A stretch of DNA of 64,000 nucleotides, taken from NCBI GenBank assembly GCA_002435985.1, contig DIXD01000024.1:13874-77873 (forward strand). The letters run 5' to 3'. The stretch is from Spirochaetaceae bacterium UBA6089. Its GTDB lineage: Bacteria > Spirochaetota > Spirochaetia > Treponematales > Rectinemataceae. Position numbers and translations under genes: made by a program. Position 1 is the first letter of the stretch. Every line of letters starts with the position of its first letter. Below, in pieces: positions 1 through 9,453 of this stretch. Below the pieces are notes generated by a model. The model ran no database searches and was not told the origin of the DNA. It was given only the letters and a program-made list of their open reading frames with translations.

Positions 1-7
1 GGCTAAA

Positions 8-1084
8 GTGGAGTGCGGAGTGCTTTTACGTACCGAGGGATCTGAGGTTGCCTATGCAGGTATGGAACAGAGTGGTGCGACGACTGCCGAAGTGACACGT
101 CTCAAGCAGGAGCTGGAGACGCTGCGCAGACTGAATGAAGAGTTACAGCATAGCATCGAAGTCTCCAAAGATCGTGCGATTCGCGATCCGATGACGGGCT
201 TGTATTCGGAGACTTTCTATAACTCTTTTATCGATGAAGATATCGCAATAAGAATTTCCGAGTCTGGACCGGAAGGCCACGTGCTCGCGGTGTTTGGCAT
301 CGATGAAAACATCGCCCAAATCGAGTACAAGTATGGCTCGCGCGAGGTGGAGGCGCTCCTGCGTGGTGTTGCGAGGATTATCGAGGAGCATTTGCCCAAA
401 ACAGCGATGGCCTTCAGACTCCATGGTGCCACCATGGCTGTCTGGATACCCGAAATTCTATTCGACAAGGCGATAGCCTTATGTGATACCATTCGTTATC
501 AAATCGAAACGTCGAAGAGTTTCGTCGAGCCGGTCACCGTGTCGGTTGGTATCGCGACGCTCGAGGAAGTGACGAACATACAGCCTGAGCTTGAAAAAAT
601 GGCAGCAGATATAACCGACCTCGGCATCCGTCGTCTTCGTCTTGCACGGCGCCAGGGAGGGAATATTGTCTATTTTACTTCGGATGAAGAGAATGAGAGC
701 GAGGTGAAGGCGCACATTCTCATCGTCGATGACGACGAGGTCAATCTCGATGTGCTCAAAACCTATCTCAGCAATGAAGGCTATTCTATTTTGTCAGCTA
801 CCGACGGACAAGAGGCGCTCAACATCGTGGGGAAAGAGATTGTCGATCTTGTGATTTCGGAGTTGATGGTCCCTAAACTCGATGCATATTCCTTGAAAGA
901 AGCATTACTCTCCAAAACAGCGACAAAGGATATCCCGATCGTCCTCATCTCGCACCTCAAGACCGAGGTCAGCATTCGTCGTGCACATGGACTCGGGATC
1001 ACCTACTATTTACAAAAACCGATCATCCTTGAGGAATTATTGGGAATCGTGCAGAATCTCACTCGTGTAGGCAGTGGTTTATGA
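8..1084 (+). CDS. Degenerate GGDEF domain plus receiver domain protein
   Basis: A signalling protein with a short coiled-coil start (about residues 19-50), a GGDEF-like domain (about 58-230) and a CheY-like receiver (about 237-355). The GGDEF fold is recognisable from the RDPMTGLYS entry motif and VSVGIA near the end. The active-site signature is replaced by H139-G-A-T-M143, so diguanylate cyclase activity is unlikely. In the receiver, the acidic cluster (VDDDE), a Ser in place of the Thr, and the Lys of LQKP are present. The phospho-acceptor Asp is Glu285 (context ISELMVPK). The frame is open to the window edge. GTG at 8 and ATG at 62 are both possible starts, so the N-terminus is uncertain and may be cut. 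Its stop overlaps the start of the glycosyltransferase gene (ATGA), which suggests it controls that enzyme; this is inference. Confidence 0.75.
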   Translation: MECGVLLRTEGSEVAYAGMEQSGATTAEVTRLKQELETLRRLNEELQHSIEVSKDRAIRDPMTGLYSETFYNSFIDEDIAIRISESGPEGHVLAVFGIDENIAQIEYKYGSREVEALLRGVARIIEEHLPKTAMAFRLHGATMAVWIPEILFDKAIALCDTIRYQIETSKSFVEPVTVSVGIATLEEVTNIQPELEKMAADITDLGIRRLRLARRQGGNIVYFTSDEENESEVKAHILIVDDDEVNLDVLKTYLSNEGYSILSATDGQEALNIVGKEIVDLVISELMVPKLDAYSLKEALLSKTATKDIPIVLISHLKTEVSIRRAHGLGITYYLQKPIILEELLGIVQNLTRVGSGL

Positions 1085-4000
1085 CAATTCCGTCTGAGTA
1101 TTTGCTCGGTGCGGTCATACTCTTCTTATGGTTCATGTTGTATGTAGCCATCAGTATCTTTCTCAACAAAGCAAGGGTGACGATCCACCTAGAAAATCTC
1201 AAGAGTGAGCTTCGCCAGCTTCCTCAGCTTTTTGCGCCTTCATATGAACAGAATCCGCGAAAAATGCGGTCGCTTCTAGCATATGTTCTCTACCTGACTC
1301 AGAACATCAAATTGCCCATGCGACAGCAGCATATCTTCAATACTACTTCAGTGCAGTATTTCGAAAGGGGGCAGATACGTCGCATTGCCCGCGGCAATCG
1401 ATTCGTCAGGATGAGTGCCGCAAGACACCTTTCGAACATCAACACCGACACTGCGCGGAAAGCTATAGAGAAGGCGCTCATCAAGGAAAAGCATTTTCCC
1501 ACGAAACTATATCTCGCGAACGCGCTTGCGGATGTCGGCGATCCTCGCTCGCTCTATGTCCTCATTCAGAGCCTCTATGGTTCTCATTATTGGTACCGGA
1601 ACAAGGTCAACATGCTTATTGCGTCGTATGGCGATCGGGTCAAGGAAGTAATAGGCGGCTATTTCTGGAAGAAAGATATCGAGATCCAAGATTTGCTCGT
1701 CGATCTTGCCGGTTCGATTCCGACCGAAGAATTTAGAGACTATCTCATCGATATCATCCAGCACGGTTCGCTCGAAGTAGGCAGGCTGGAGAAGATTACT
1801 GCACAACTGCCGACAAAATGCTGCTATTACTGTGTGCATGGGCGGCAAGAAGCAGACGATTTGCACCGTCAGTGCCCTTATAAAAGAATAGTGCCCAACA
1901 ACTTTCGCTGTTTCCGGTATCGCACCCTTGTTACGAGCCTTTCGCCAGCCTCAAATTTTCACCGTATCATGATCCGTGCTGGGGAAACGCTCGAAAAATA
2001 TTATCCACAGGTACTGTATTCGGACTACTACCTCGAACATGTCGACAAAGATATTCGGTCGATTGCGGTTCGCGCCTTAGGCCGAATGCCGCGCCTCGAG
2101 AATCTTTACAGACTTATCGAATACCTTGAGCGAGAGGATACGACCGCGGCCGCACGCGAGGGCTTGCGCAACCTTCTCGATCATCATCCTGCATTTATCG
2201 TGCAGCTGATTCAAGCCTTTCAGGATTCGCACGGTATTTTACACAACAGGCTCGCCGAGGTCCTTTCCAATAGGATCGAATACATTATCACCAAACTTTT
2301 AAGTCATGAACGCACCGTCGCAACAGCGATACTCAATGAGCTAATCTCGATGGGCAGAGTTTCGGAGATTATTGAATTTTTGAAGCGCAACAAGAATGTC
2401 GAGCTCGAAGACAATCTCATTTTAGTCCTCAAACCAAGACTTTTGGACAATGAACATTTAGCAAAAGAGTGCAGTCTTTTCCTGCCAGACCGTATACTCG
2501 ACAAGTTAGGGCTGGAGCGAATTTTGCCCCAAGCACAAAAGCGGGAAGAAAAAATCGACAAAAAGTTGACTCGCCGACTCTATGGAATCCTGGCCTTTGC
2601 GCTCGGCTTCTTTCCTCTTCTCTATGTGTTGGGTTATTACGACAGGCTGGGCACGATGCCCCTCATCCAGCACCTGAAGTATTTTGTCTTGAACTTCAAT
2701 GTGAATTTTGCCTATTATGCGATAGCCGTCAATCTGATATACATCATTCTTCTTTTCCTTTCGAAACTGAACATTGCGCGCGCTACCAAACTGTGGGAGC
2801 TCAAAAATATGAGCATGCTCTTCAAGCCGCGCATGCTTCCCTCGGTATCGATCATCGCACCTGCGTATAACGAGGAGACGACGATCATCGAGAGCGCGAA
2901 TTCGCTCTTGAGTTTGAAATATCCGGATTTCGAACTCGTCATCGTCAACGATGGCTCCAAGGACAACACACTCAAGACGCTCATCGACTATTTCGACTTG
3001 AAAAAGACCGACTTTTCTTTACACGAGCGCCTGCAGCATTATCCAATCCGTGGTATTTATACCAATCCCCGCATTCCGAGCCTCATCGTGGTCGACAAGG
3101 AAAATGGGGGCAAGGCGGACACGCTGAATGCAGGCATCAATGTTGCATCCAAGGAATATTTCTGCGGTATCGACGCAGATTCTCTTCTCGAATCCGATGC
3201 CCTACTTAAGATCGCCTCGCTCACGCTGGATTATGGCGTCGAGACTCCCGCACTGGGCGGCAACGTCTTTCCCATCAACGGATGCAAGGTCGACAAAGGG
3301 AAAATCGAGAAAATCGGCGTTCCCAAGCACTGGCTCGCTCGCCTCCAAATGGTCGAATATATGCGCGCATTTATGTGCGGTCGCCTCGGTTGGGACTATA
3401 TAAATTCGCTTTTGATCATATCGGGGGCCTTCGGCCTTTTCAGAAAGGATAGGGTGATTTTGGTCGGCGGCTACCTCACAAGTAGGGGCAAATACCAAAC
3501 GGATACCGTCGGGGAGGATATGGAACTCGTCGTGCGTATTGCCCGCCATATGCATGAGTCGAAGCGGCCATATCGCATAAGTTATGCTTTTAACGCCAAT
3601 TGCTGGACTGAAGTGCCGGAAAGCATGTCGAGTCTGCAGAAACAGCGTAACCGTTGGCAGCGTGGGCTCATCGACATCATGTACTTTCATCGTAAACTTA
3701 TTTTCAACCCATCGTATGGGCTCATGGGTATGGTCGGTATGCCCTACTATCTCATATTCGAGATGATTGGACCCCTCTTTGAAATGCAGGGATATCTTAT
3801 GGTGATCGTCGCGGCGCTATTCGGTATGCTCAGCGTTCGGCTTGCTCTTCTTCTCTTCTTTGCCTCTGTGTTGATGGGGATTTTCATCTCGGTCTCTTCG
3901 ATAAAAATAGCCGAGTCGCTCAATGTCTATTTTAATTACCGTGATACTATCAAGCTCGTGTGGACATCGATCATCGAAAATTTTGGTCCGCGGCAATTGT

Positions 4001-4128
4001 TTTCCATGTGGCGGGTGATCGGCTTTGTGCGGGCAATGCAAAAGCCTCGAGGATGGCAAAAGTTCGAGCGCAGAGGTTTTAAGGACAACGACCGAAAGGA
4101 TGGTGCCATGGGAGGAGCGCAGCAATGA
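1081..4128 (+). CDS. HEAT-repeat / family 2 glycosyltransferase fusion, membrane polysaccharide synthase
   Basis: A 1015-residue inner-membrane protein. An N-terminal membrane segment (about 8-28) is followed by about 450 residues of HEAT-like helical repeats. These are interrupted at about 246-282 by a Cys-rich patch (CCYYC, then C, then C), which could bind metal. Two membrane segments (about 500-570) lead into a processive GT2 domain (about 583-860). It has the full catalytic set: PAYNEE, VNDGS, D698-A-D700, E-D813 and QxxRW (Q855, R858, W859). Further membrane helices follow (about 880-960). This is the motif set of cellulose, PNAG and hyaluronan synthases, so the enzyme should polymerise a beta-linked glycan from a nucleotide sugar while extruding it. 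The sugar cannot be read from the sequence. The HEAT fusion is unusual and may be a docking platform. The gene is coupled by 4-base overlaps to both neighbours. Confidence 0.85.
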   Translation: MTIPSEYLLGAVILFLWFMLYVAISIFLNKARVTIHLENLKSELRQLPQLFAPSYEQNPRKMRSLLAYVLYLTQNIKLPMRQQHIFNTTSVQYFERGQIRRIARGNRFVRMSAARHLSNINTDTARKAIEKALIKEKHFPTKLYLANALADVGDPRSLYVLIQSLYGSHYWYRNKVNMLIASYGDRVKEVIGGYFWKKDIEIQDLLVDLAGSIPTEEFRDYLIDIIQHGSLEVGRLEKITAQLPTKCCYYCVHGRQEADDLHRQCPYKRIVPNNFRCFRYRTLVTSLSPASNFHRIMIRAGETLEKYYPQVLYSDYYLEHVDKDIRSIAVRALGRMPRLENLYRLIEYLEREDTTAAAREGLRNLLDHHPAFIVQLIQAFQDSHGILHNRLAEVLSNRIEYIITKLLSHERTVATAILNELISMGRVSEIIEFLKRNKNVELEDNLILVLKPRLLDNEHLAKECSLFLPDRILDKLGLERILPQAQKREEKIDKKLTRRLYGILAFALGFFPLLYVLGYYDRLGTMPLIQHLKYFVLNFNVNFAYYAIAVNLIYIILLFLSKLNIARATKLWELKNMSMLFKPRMLPSVSIIAPAYNEETTIIESANSLLSLKYPDFELVIVNDGSKDNTLKTLIDYFDLKKTDFSLHERLQHYPIRGIYTNPRIPSLIVVDKENGGKADTLNAGINVASKEYFCGIDADSLLESDALLKIASLTLDYGVETPALGGNVFPINGCKVDKGKIEKIGVPKHWLARLQMVEYMRAFMCGRLGWDYINSLLIISGAFGLFRKDRVILVGGYLTSRGKYQTDTVGEDMELVVRIARHMHESKRPYRISYAFNANCWTEVPESMSSLQKQRNRWQRGLIDIMYFHRKLIFNPSYGLMGMVGMPYYLIFEMIGPLFEMQGYLMVIVAALFGMLSVRLALLLFFASVLMGIFISVSSIKIAESLNVYFNYRDTIKLVWTSIIENFGPRQLFSMWRVIGFVRAMQKPRGWQKFERRGFKDNDRKDGAMGGAQQ

Positions 4129-7100
4129 AAATCCGCAACAAAGAATATGTGAAGGTTTCTCTTCTTTGGGTCTTCGGCATATTCATATTTGTTCTATTTA
4201 CGGTGCTCATTGCCTCTCCCTTTATCCTCTGGATTATGCAGCCCTACCGTCAGCTCGATATCTGGGTCGTCGACAAAACTGTGCCGTACCCGGATTTTAG
4301 AGAGCACGCGGGCCTGTTTTGGCTGCTGAACAATGAGAAGATCTCCAAGCCGGGTACGAAGGTGTTGTACGATGTGCGAACGGATTACTACGGATTTTAT
4401 CCCTTTGCCAAGGATGAGTGGCGGACCATCCCGATACCTCGGGGTGCAAAAAGGCCTGACCTCATTTATATCGCGGATACCTATGGTGTCTATCGCGACG
4501 ATTACATGCAGAAAAAGCTCCCGAATGATTTTTCTTCGATCATATACGGCGGCTTAGACAATGATGACTATACTACCATCCAGGAGTCTCTGGGCGATGG
4601 GAACACACTTATCGCCGAGTTCAACACTGCGGCGTCGCCGACCAATGGCAGGGATCGGGCACTTTTTGGCCGTCTTATAGGACTTAAATGGTATGGATGG
4701 ATAGGGAATTATTACGAAAGCCTCGCGAAGAACGGCGGTGTTCCCGACTGGGTCGTCGAGAATTGGGAGACCGAAAGAAACCAGATATGGGAATATTCGG
4801 GACGAGGCATCGTGCTGCTCGACGAGGGTGGCAGGGTCGAGGTACTCACTGAGCAAGAAGACATCGGCAAGAACGGAATGAAAGTGGTATTCGAGCAACA
4901 GTGGGCTAAGACGATCGGCATACAGAAGCCTACTTCATACCGTTACTGGTTCGAATGGGTAAGTACCGATCCACTTGTCGAGGAAATCGCACACTATGAT
5001 CTCGATTTGACTCCTTCTGGAAAGCACAAGCTCGACGCCCTGGGGTTGCCCAATGTTTTTCCCGCAGTGGTACGATTCAAGAACAATCAATGTACCAGCT
5101 GGTATTTTGCAGGCGACTTCGCTGATCTACAGTTTTCGGGTACCACCTACCGTATGAGGGGCATCCAGACCATAAAGCGCGTGCTGGCCGACGACACCGT
5201 GGACAACAACAGCTATTTCTTTTGGAACGTGTATGCACCACTCATGCATTACATTCTCTCCACCATTGAACGACACAAGGTAGATGCGGAGGCGACGATG
5301 AAACCGCCCGAGCTGCAGGTAAATGTACGGGCGGTAAAAGAAGGCTTCCAGTTGAAATCGACAGAAGGAGAATGGCGTACGATCTTTCTCCGCAGCGTTA
5401 ACCTGGGTATCGCCGAGCCGGGGAAATATTTTACGAATTTTCCTTCCGACAGCGATACCTATGTGCGCTGGCTTGAGGATATAGGCAGACTTGGGGCGAA
5501 TACGGTGCGCGTCTATACCTTGTTGCCACCGGAATTCTACCGCGCGCTCAAGATCTATAACCAGACCCATCCGGACAGACCCCTCTTTTTGTTGCAGGAG
5601 ATATGGCCCGAAGAGCACCCGCCCGGCAACGATTATCTGCAGCCTGCATACCAGGAAGCGTATTTGAAGGAAATACAGTATGCCATCGATGCGGTGTACG
5701 GCAGAGCGAATGTTCCCCAGCGTACGGGGCGTGCGTGGGGTTTGTATTCCGTGGATGTCTCGCAGTGGCTCATAGGCTGGCTTGTGGGCAGAGAGCTCGA
5801 AAGCGCCGAAGTAATGCAGACCGATGCATCTCATCAAGGTGTGACGTATACCGGCAACTATGTGTCGGCAGGGCAGGGGGCCTCGCCGACAGAGGTGTGG
5901 CTCGCAGCGTCGCTCGATGCGGCGGCGATGGCGGAGGCGGAACGCTACGGGACTTTACACCCTGTGGGCATCGTGAGCTGGCCTACATTGGATCCCCTCG
6001 AGCATGATACGGAGTGGGATCCCGAAACAGGCAAACGTAACCGCTGGAATGACCGAGCGAGTGTCTCGATAGAGCATCTCGATGTCACCGAAAAGATGGG
6101 CGCAGGGCTCTTCGGTGCCTATCATATTTACCCAAACTATCCGGACTTCATCGTCAACGAACCTGCCTATGATAGGTACCACGATCAATTCGGCGTACTG
6201 CGGTACGGGGGCTATCTCGAGGAATTCATGACGACGCACACTCGCTACCCCGCCGTTGTTGCGGAATTTGGCATGGCTAACGGCGCGGGGGTGGCACATA
6301 TCTCATCCGACGGGCTCAACCATGGAGGCGTCGACGAGACCACTGCCGGCAGGGATATTCTGCGCATGTATACGGCTATCCAAAAGACAGGGTACGCAGG
6401 TGCATCGATCTTTGAGTTCATGGATGAGTGGGCAAAGAAAACCTGGGTTACCGAACCTTTTATGATACCCTTCGATCGCAGAGTCTTGTGGCATAATGTC
6501 GTCGATCCCGAGCAGAATTACGGCCTCATCGCCAACGAGGCAGTGCCACCCACGCTCATTGAGCAGCAAATTCAAGGGATCGAGGTGTTGTCGGATCTAG
6601 AGGTTATGCACGACGCCTCGTATCTCTATCTCACGCTCCGGCTGGCGGGATTGAAGTCGCCGACGGAGTATGAAATTCTCCTTGGTATCGATACCTATGA
6701 CCGCACGCTGGGACAGATGCGCTGGCCCGGGAATTTAGACAAGACGGCCTCGGGGTTGGAATTCCTTCTCGATATCAAAAACAATGAGGCTAGATTGTTG
6801 GTTATTCCATCGTACAATATCGCCTCATCGAAATACGCGTCGACCCTTCGCCGCGACGGCATGTTTGAAGAAATCAGTATGCTGGTCAACGGTACAGTCA
6901 CGACGAAAGATGGCAGAGTCATACCCGAAAAGCGCTTCGATGCCTCACATATGCGGCAGGGATCCTTCGATGAAGCCGGTAATCTCTGGTACGTCGAAGG
7001 GAATTCGATCCATGTACGCATACCGTGGAATCGTCTCAACGTGACGGATCCCTCTTCGCTCAGAGTGCTGCACGACACACGAAATATAGGCTCGCCCGAA

Positions 7101-7358
7101 ACGGATATGCTCAGGACGACACGCACGGACGGCTTTGTGTTCGATGCGCGCGTACTCGATCCCGCGACGCGAGCACAGGTGGGGAGCCTAAACGCAAATA
7201 CGGGCTCTCCCTATATGTGGCAAGGATGGGAGGAGACCCCTCCATACCGTAAACGGATCAAGAAGAGCTACATGATAGTCCGCGATGCATGGGAGCAGGA
7301 AGCCGAAAAGGAAAAGGCCATCCTCGTCGATTTTGTAGGGACAAAAGAGGCGCGGTGA
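4125..7358 (+). CDS. Membrane-anchored glycoside hydrolase / transglycosylase-like protein
   Basis: A 1077-residue protein. A single N-terminal membrane segment (about 8-34) leaves the rest in the periplasm or outside. Residues about 40-385 form a region I do not recognise; it has an alternating strand/helix look. Residues about 395-790 resemble a TIM-barrel glycoside hydrolase of the GH2/GH5/GH72 type. Candidate catalytic acids are Glu557 or Glu559 in GRELES and Glu714 in VAEFGM. Residues about 800-1077 look like a beta-sandwich carbohydrate-binding or DOMON-like module. It starts inside the stop of the glycosyltransferase gene (ATGA overlap), so it probably trims, branches or transfers the polymer made by that enzyme. 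No substrate is evident. Confidence is good for the hydrolase-like fold and low for the exact reaction. Confidence 0.7.
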   Translation: MKIRNKEYVKVSLLWVFGIFIFVLFTVLIASPFILWIMQPYRQLDIWVVDKTVPYPDFREHAGLFWLLNNEKISKPGTKVLYDVRTDYYGFYPFAKDEWRTIPIPRGAKRPDLIYIADTYGVYRDDYMQKKLPNDFSSIIYGGLDNDDYTTIQESLGDGNTLIAEFNTAASPTNGRDRALFGRLIGLKWYGWIGNYYESLAKNGGVPDWVVENWETERNQIWEYSGRGIVLLDEGGRVEVLTEQEDIGKNGMKVVFEQQWAKTIGIQKPTSYRYWFEWVSTDPLVEEIAHYDLDLTPSGKHKLDALGLPNVFPAVVRFKNNQCTSWYFAGDFADLQFSGTTYRMRGIQTIKRVLADDTVDNNSYFFWNVYAPLMHYILSTIERHKVDAEATMKPPELQVNVRAVKEGFQLKSTEGEWRTIFLRSVNLGIAEPGKYFTNFPSDSDTYVRWLEDIGRLGANTVRVYTLLPPEFYRALKIYNQTHPDRPLFLLQEIWPEEHPPGNDYLQPAYQEAYLKEIQYAIDAVYGRANVPQRTGRAWGLYSVDVSQWLIGWLVGRELESAEVMQTDASHQGVTYTGNYVSAGQGASPTEVWLAASLDAAAMAEAERYGTLHPVGIVSWPTLDPLEHDTEWDPETGKRNRWNDRASVSIEHLDVTEKMGAGLFGAYHIYPNYPDFIVNEPAYDRYHDQFGVLRYGGYLEEFMTTHTRYPAVVAEFGMANGAGVAHISSDGLNHGGVDETTAGRDILRMYTAIQKTGYAGASIFEFMDEWAKKTWVTEPFMIPFDRRVLWHNVVDPEQNYGLIANEAVPPTLIEQQIQGIEVLSDLEVMHDASYLYLTLRLAGLKSPTEYEILLGIDTYDRTLGQMRWPGNLDKTASGLEFLLDIKNNEARLLVIPSYNIASSKYASTLRRDGMFEEISMLVNGTVTTKDGRVIPEKRFDASHMRQGSFDEAGNLWYVEGNSIHVRIPWNRLNVTDPSSLRVLHDTRNIGSPETDMLRTTRTDGFVFDARVLDPATRAQVGSLNANTGSPYMWQGWEETPPYRKRIKKSYMIVRDAWEQEAEKEKAILVDFVGTKEAR

Positions 7359-7388
7359 TATATAGTCAGAGAAGAAAGGAAAGCACAG

Positions 7389-8507
7389 ATGGAAGATCTA
7401 CGACTTAGAAAACTCGCTCATCTCTTGGTGAATTACTCGACCAAGGTCAAGCCCGGCGACAGGGTGCTCATCGAAAATGTGAACCCTGAGCCCGATTTTC
7501 TGCGCCTGCTCATCGAGGAGGTACATGCGGCCGGCGGGCTCGCCTTCCTCTCCCTGCGGGATAGGCGGCTCGAGCGCACGCTTTTTATGAATGCGCCCGA
7601 GGAGCAGTTTGTGCTGCAGGCCGAATTCGAGCGCGCCCGCATGGAAGAAATGAATGTCTATATCGGCTTTACGAGCTTGCAGAACGCCTTCGCGTGGGAG
7701 GACCTACCGCAGGACAAAATCGAGCTCTATAATCGTCACATCTGGAAAAAAGTGCACATAGAGCGGCGCATCACCAACACCCGATGGGTCGTCCTGCGCT
7801 ACCCGAGCGCGGCCATGGCCCAGAACGCCGGTATGAGCGAGGAGCGCTTCGAACAATTTTATTTTGATGTCTGCACCATGGACTATGCCAAGATGTCCCG
7901 CGCCATGGACGCCCTCGTGGGCCTCCTCGAAAAGAGCGACAGGGTCCGCATCGTAGCGCCCGGCACGGACCTTGAATTCTCGATTGCGGGCATGCCTGCG
8001 ATCAAATGCGACGGCACCATGAATATCCCCGATGGTGAGGTCTACACCGCTCCTCTCCGCGAATCGGTGAATGGCGTGCTCAGTTACAACACGCCGAGCG
8101 AAAAGGATGGCTTCAAGTTCGAGAATATCGTCTTCGAGTTCGAGAAAGGCAAAATCGTCGACGCAAAAGCCAACGACACCGCGCGCATCAACAAGATTCT
8201 CGACATCGACGAGGGTGCGCGATATCTTGGTGAATTTTCATTCGGGCTCAACCCGTACATTACAAGGCCGATGCTCGAGACCCTGTTCGACGAAAAGATT
8301 GCAGGCTCACTGCACATCACACCCGGCAATTCGTACGACGACTGCGACAACGGCAACCATTCTGCCCTTCACTGGGACATCGTCCTTATGCAGGGTGCGG
8401 ACTCGGGCGGCGGCGAGGTCTGGATCGACGGGGAACTGATACGCAAGGATGGCCTCTTCGTCGTGCCGGAGCTGCTCGCGCTGAATCCCGATGCCCTGAA
8501 AGGCTGA
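7389..8507 (+). CDS. M29-family aminopeptidase
   Basis: A 372-residue cytoplasmic metallo-aminopeptidase of the thermophilic aminopeptidase family (AmpS/PepS, M29). These enzymes release N-terminal residues with two metal ions. The N-terminal Rossmann-like domain opens with the family pattern LLVNYSTKVKPGDRVLI. The metal and active-site region is present in the C-terminal half: GEFSFGLNP, then HITPGNSYDDC and ALHWDIVL, which hold the expected Glu, His, Tyr and Asp ligands. Length matches the family (about 370-410). An AAAGGA-like ribosome site lies 8 bases before the ATG. It follows the polysaccharide operon after 30 bases, so it could be co-transcribed, although no functional link is apparent. 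Confidence 0.88.
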   Translation: MEDLRLRKLAHLLVNYSTKVKPGDRVLIENVNPEPDFLRLLIEEVHAAGGLAFLSLRDRRLERTLFMNAPEEQFVLQAEFERARMEEMNVYIGFTSLQNAFAWEDLPQDKIELYNRHIWKKVHIERRITNTRWVVLRYPSAAMAQNAGMSEERFEQFYFDVCTMDYAKMSRAMDALVGLLEKSDRVRIVAPGTDLEFSIAGMPAIKCDGTMNIPDGEVYTAPLRESVNGVLSYNTPSEKDGFKFENIVFEFEKGKIVDAKANDTARINKILDIDEGARYLGEFSFGLNPYITRPMLETLFDEKIAGSLHITPGNSYDDCDNGNHSALHWDIVLMQGADSGGGEVWIDGELIRKDGLFVVPELLALNPDALKG

Positions 8508-8560
8508 GCTTCCTGGCATCGGTGAATCGGTGAAGTGCGCTGCCTACGAAGCCTTCTGTA

Positions 8561-8791
8561 TTATTCACCATCGTCGCCGATAGCCTGGACAGGGCACTCC
8601 TCCTGCGCCTGGACCGCGAGGCTGGTCTCTTCTGCTGTTTCGGGCTGGCGTACCACGATGGCCTGCCCCTCGTTGTTCAGCGCAAATATATCGGGTGCAG
8701 TCGATGTACACAGGCCACAGCCGGTACACGAGGCGTCGACATACCATTTACCTTTTACATTATCCGGAAGTCTGGCTGACTTGTCGGCCAT
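8561..8791 (-). CDS. Small ferredoxin, single [4Fe-4S] or [3Fe-4S] type
   Basis: A 76-residue electron carrier. The cluster motif is CTGCGLC (Cys-x2-Cys-x2-Cys) with the distal Cys in EECPVQAI, as in single-cluster ferredoxins of the Thermotoga/Bacillus Fer kind. There is one set of ligands only, so one cluster. The start is supported by an AAAGGAG site 5-6 bases upstream on the minus strand. The gene stands alone, convergent with the M29 peptidase and downstream of the hsp20 terminator, so it probably has its own promoter in 8792-8900. Its redox partner cannot be inferred from the neighbours. Confidence 0.88.
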   Translation of the reverse strand: MADKSARLPDNVKGKWYVDASCTGCGLCTSTAPDIFALNNEGQAIVVRQPETAEETSLAVQAQEECPVQAIGDDGE

Positions 8792-8905
8792 ACGTATCTC
8801 CTTTGCCGGAAAACCGGCCTTTTTGGATCTCTGTTCCCTAAAAATACTATTGTGGCCCGGCGATCGACTATAACTATTATTACGAAACCATTCTTACAAA
8901 AAAGG

Positions 8906-8930
8906 GGGCCGCCCGGTACGTGGGCGGCCC
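8906..8930 (-). terminator. Intrinsic terminator of hsp20
   Basis: A perfect 9-bp GC stem (gggccgccc / gggcggccc) with a 7-base loop lies just after the hsp20 stop. Read on the minus strand it is followed by a run of T. It separates hsp20 from the ferredoxin gene. Confidence 0.88.
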
Positions 8931-8940
8931 TTTCCCGTGG

Positions 8941-9366
8941 TCAGTCGATTTTTACCTCAATGGCTTTCGGCGCAGCTTCGGGCTTCTTGGGTATGGTGAC
9001 CTGCAATACTCCGTTCTTGAAGTGAGCCTCGATGGCGTGTGTATCGACATCATCAGGCAGTGAGAAGGTCCGTACGAACCGGAAATCTCGACGCTCTCTG
9101 CGGATCCAGCCTTTCTTGGATTTCTCCGATTTATCCTCGGATTTTTCACTCTTCGCGGTGGAAAGAGTGAGCTGTCCACCACGCACTTCGAGCTTGATAT
9201 CCTTTTCGCTCAACCCGGGGAGCTCAGCCTCGAGCATGTATTTGTCGCCCTCTTCGTAGACGTCGATTACCGGGGTGCGGAACCTCGGCGTGGAGAACCA
9301 GTCATCGTTGAAGAATCTCTCCATTAGCTCAAAGGGATTGTTTTCATACACCTGCAAGCCATCCAT
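8941..9366 (-). CDS. Small heat-shock protein, Hsp20/alpha-crystallin family
   Basis: A 141-residue ATP-independent chaperone that holds unfolding proteins. The alpha-crystallin domain spans about residues 30-130: PVIDVYEEGDKYMLEAELPG, then the A-x-x-x-n-GVL-type motif FKNGVLQVTIPK. A charged Lys/Ser/Glu insert (about 73-88) lies between strands. The start ATG has a GGAGG site 7 bases upstream. A sigma70-like promoter (9454-9481) and a downstream terminator make it monocistronic. I saw no CIRCE element upstream, so heat control, if any, is by another route. Confidence 0.93.
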   Translation of the reverse strand: MDGLQVYENNPFELMERFFNDDWFSTPRFRTPVIDVYEEGDKYMLEAELPGLSEKDIKLEVRGGQLTLSTAKSEKSEDKSEKSKKGWIRRERRDFRFVRTFSLPDDVDTHAIEAHFKNGVLQVTIPKKPEAAPKAIEVKID

Positions 9367-9453
9367 AAGTGACCTCCATTATGCGGTGAATCTCGGCGGA
9401 TGTAGATCCTCACGGGATCCTGACAATCCGTCCGGAGCCCTATTCGGCGCTCA

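Noticed and set aside
9367..9453. CIRCE heat-shock operator upstream of hsp20
   Set aside because: No TTAGCACTC / GAGTGCTAA pair was found.
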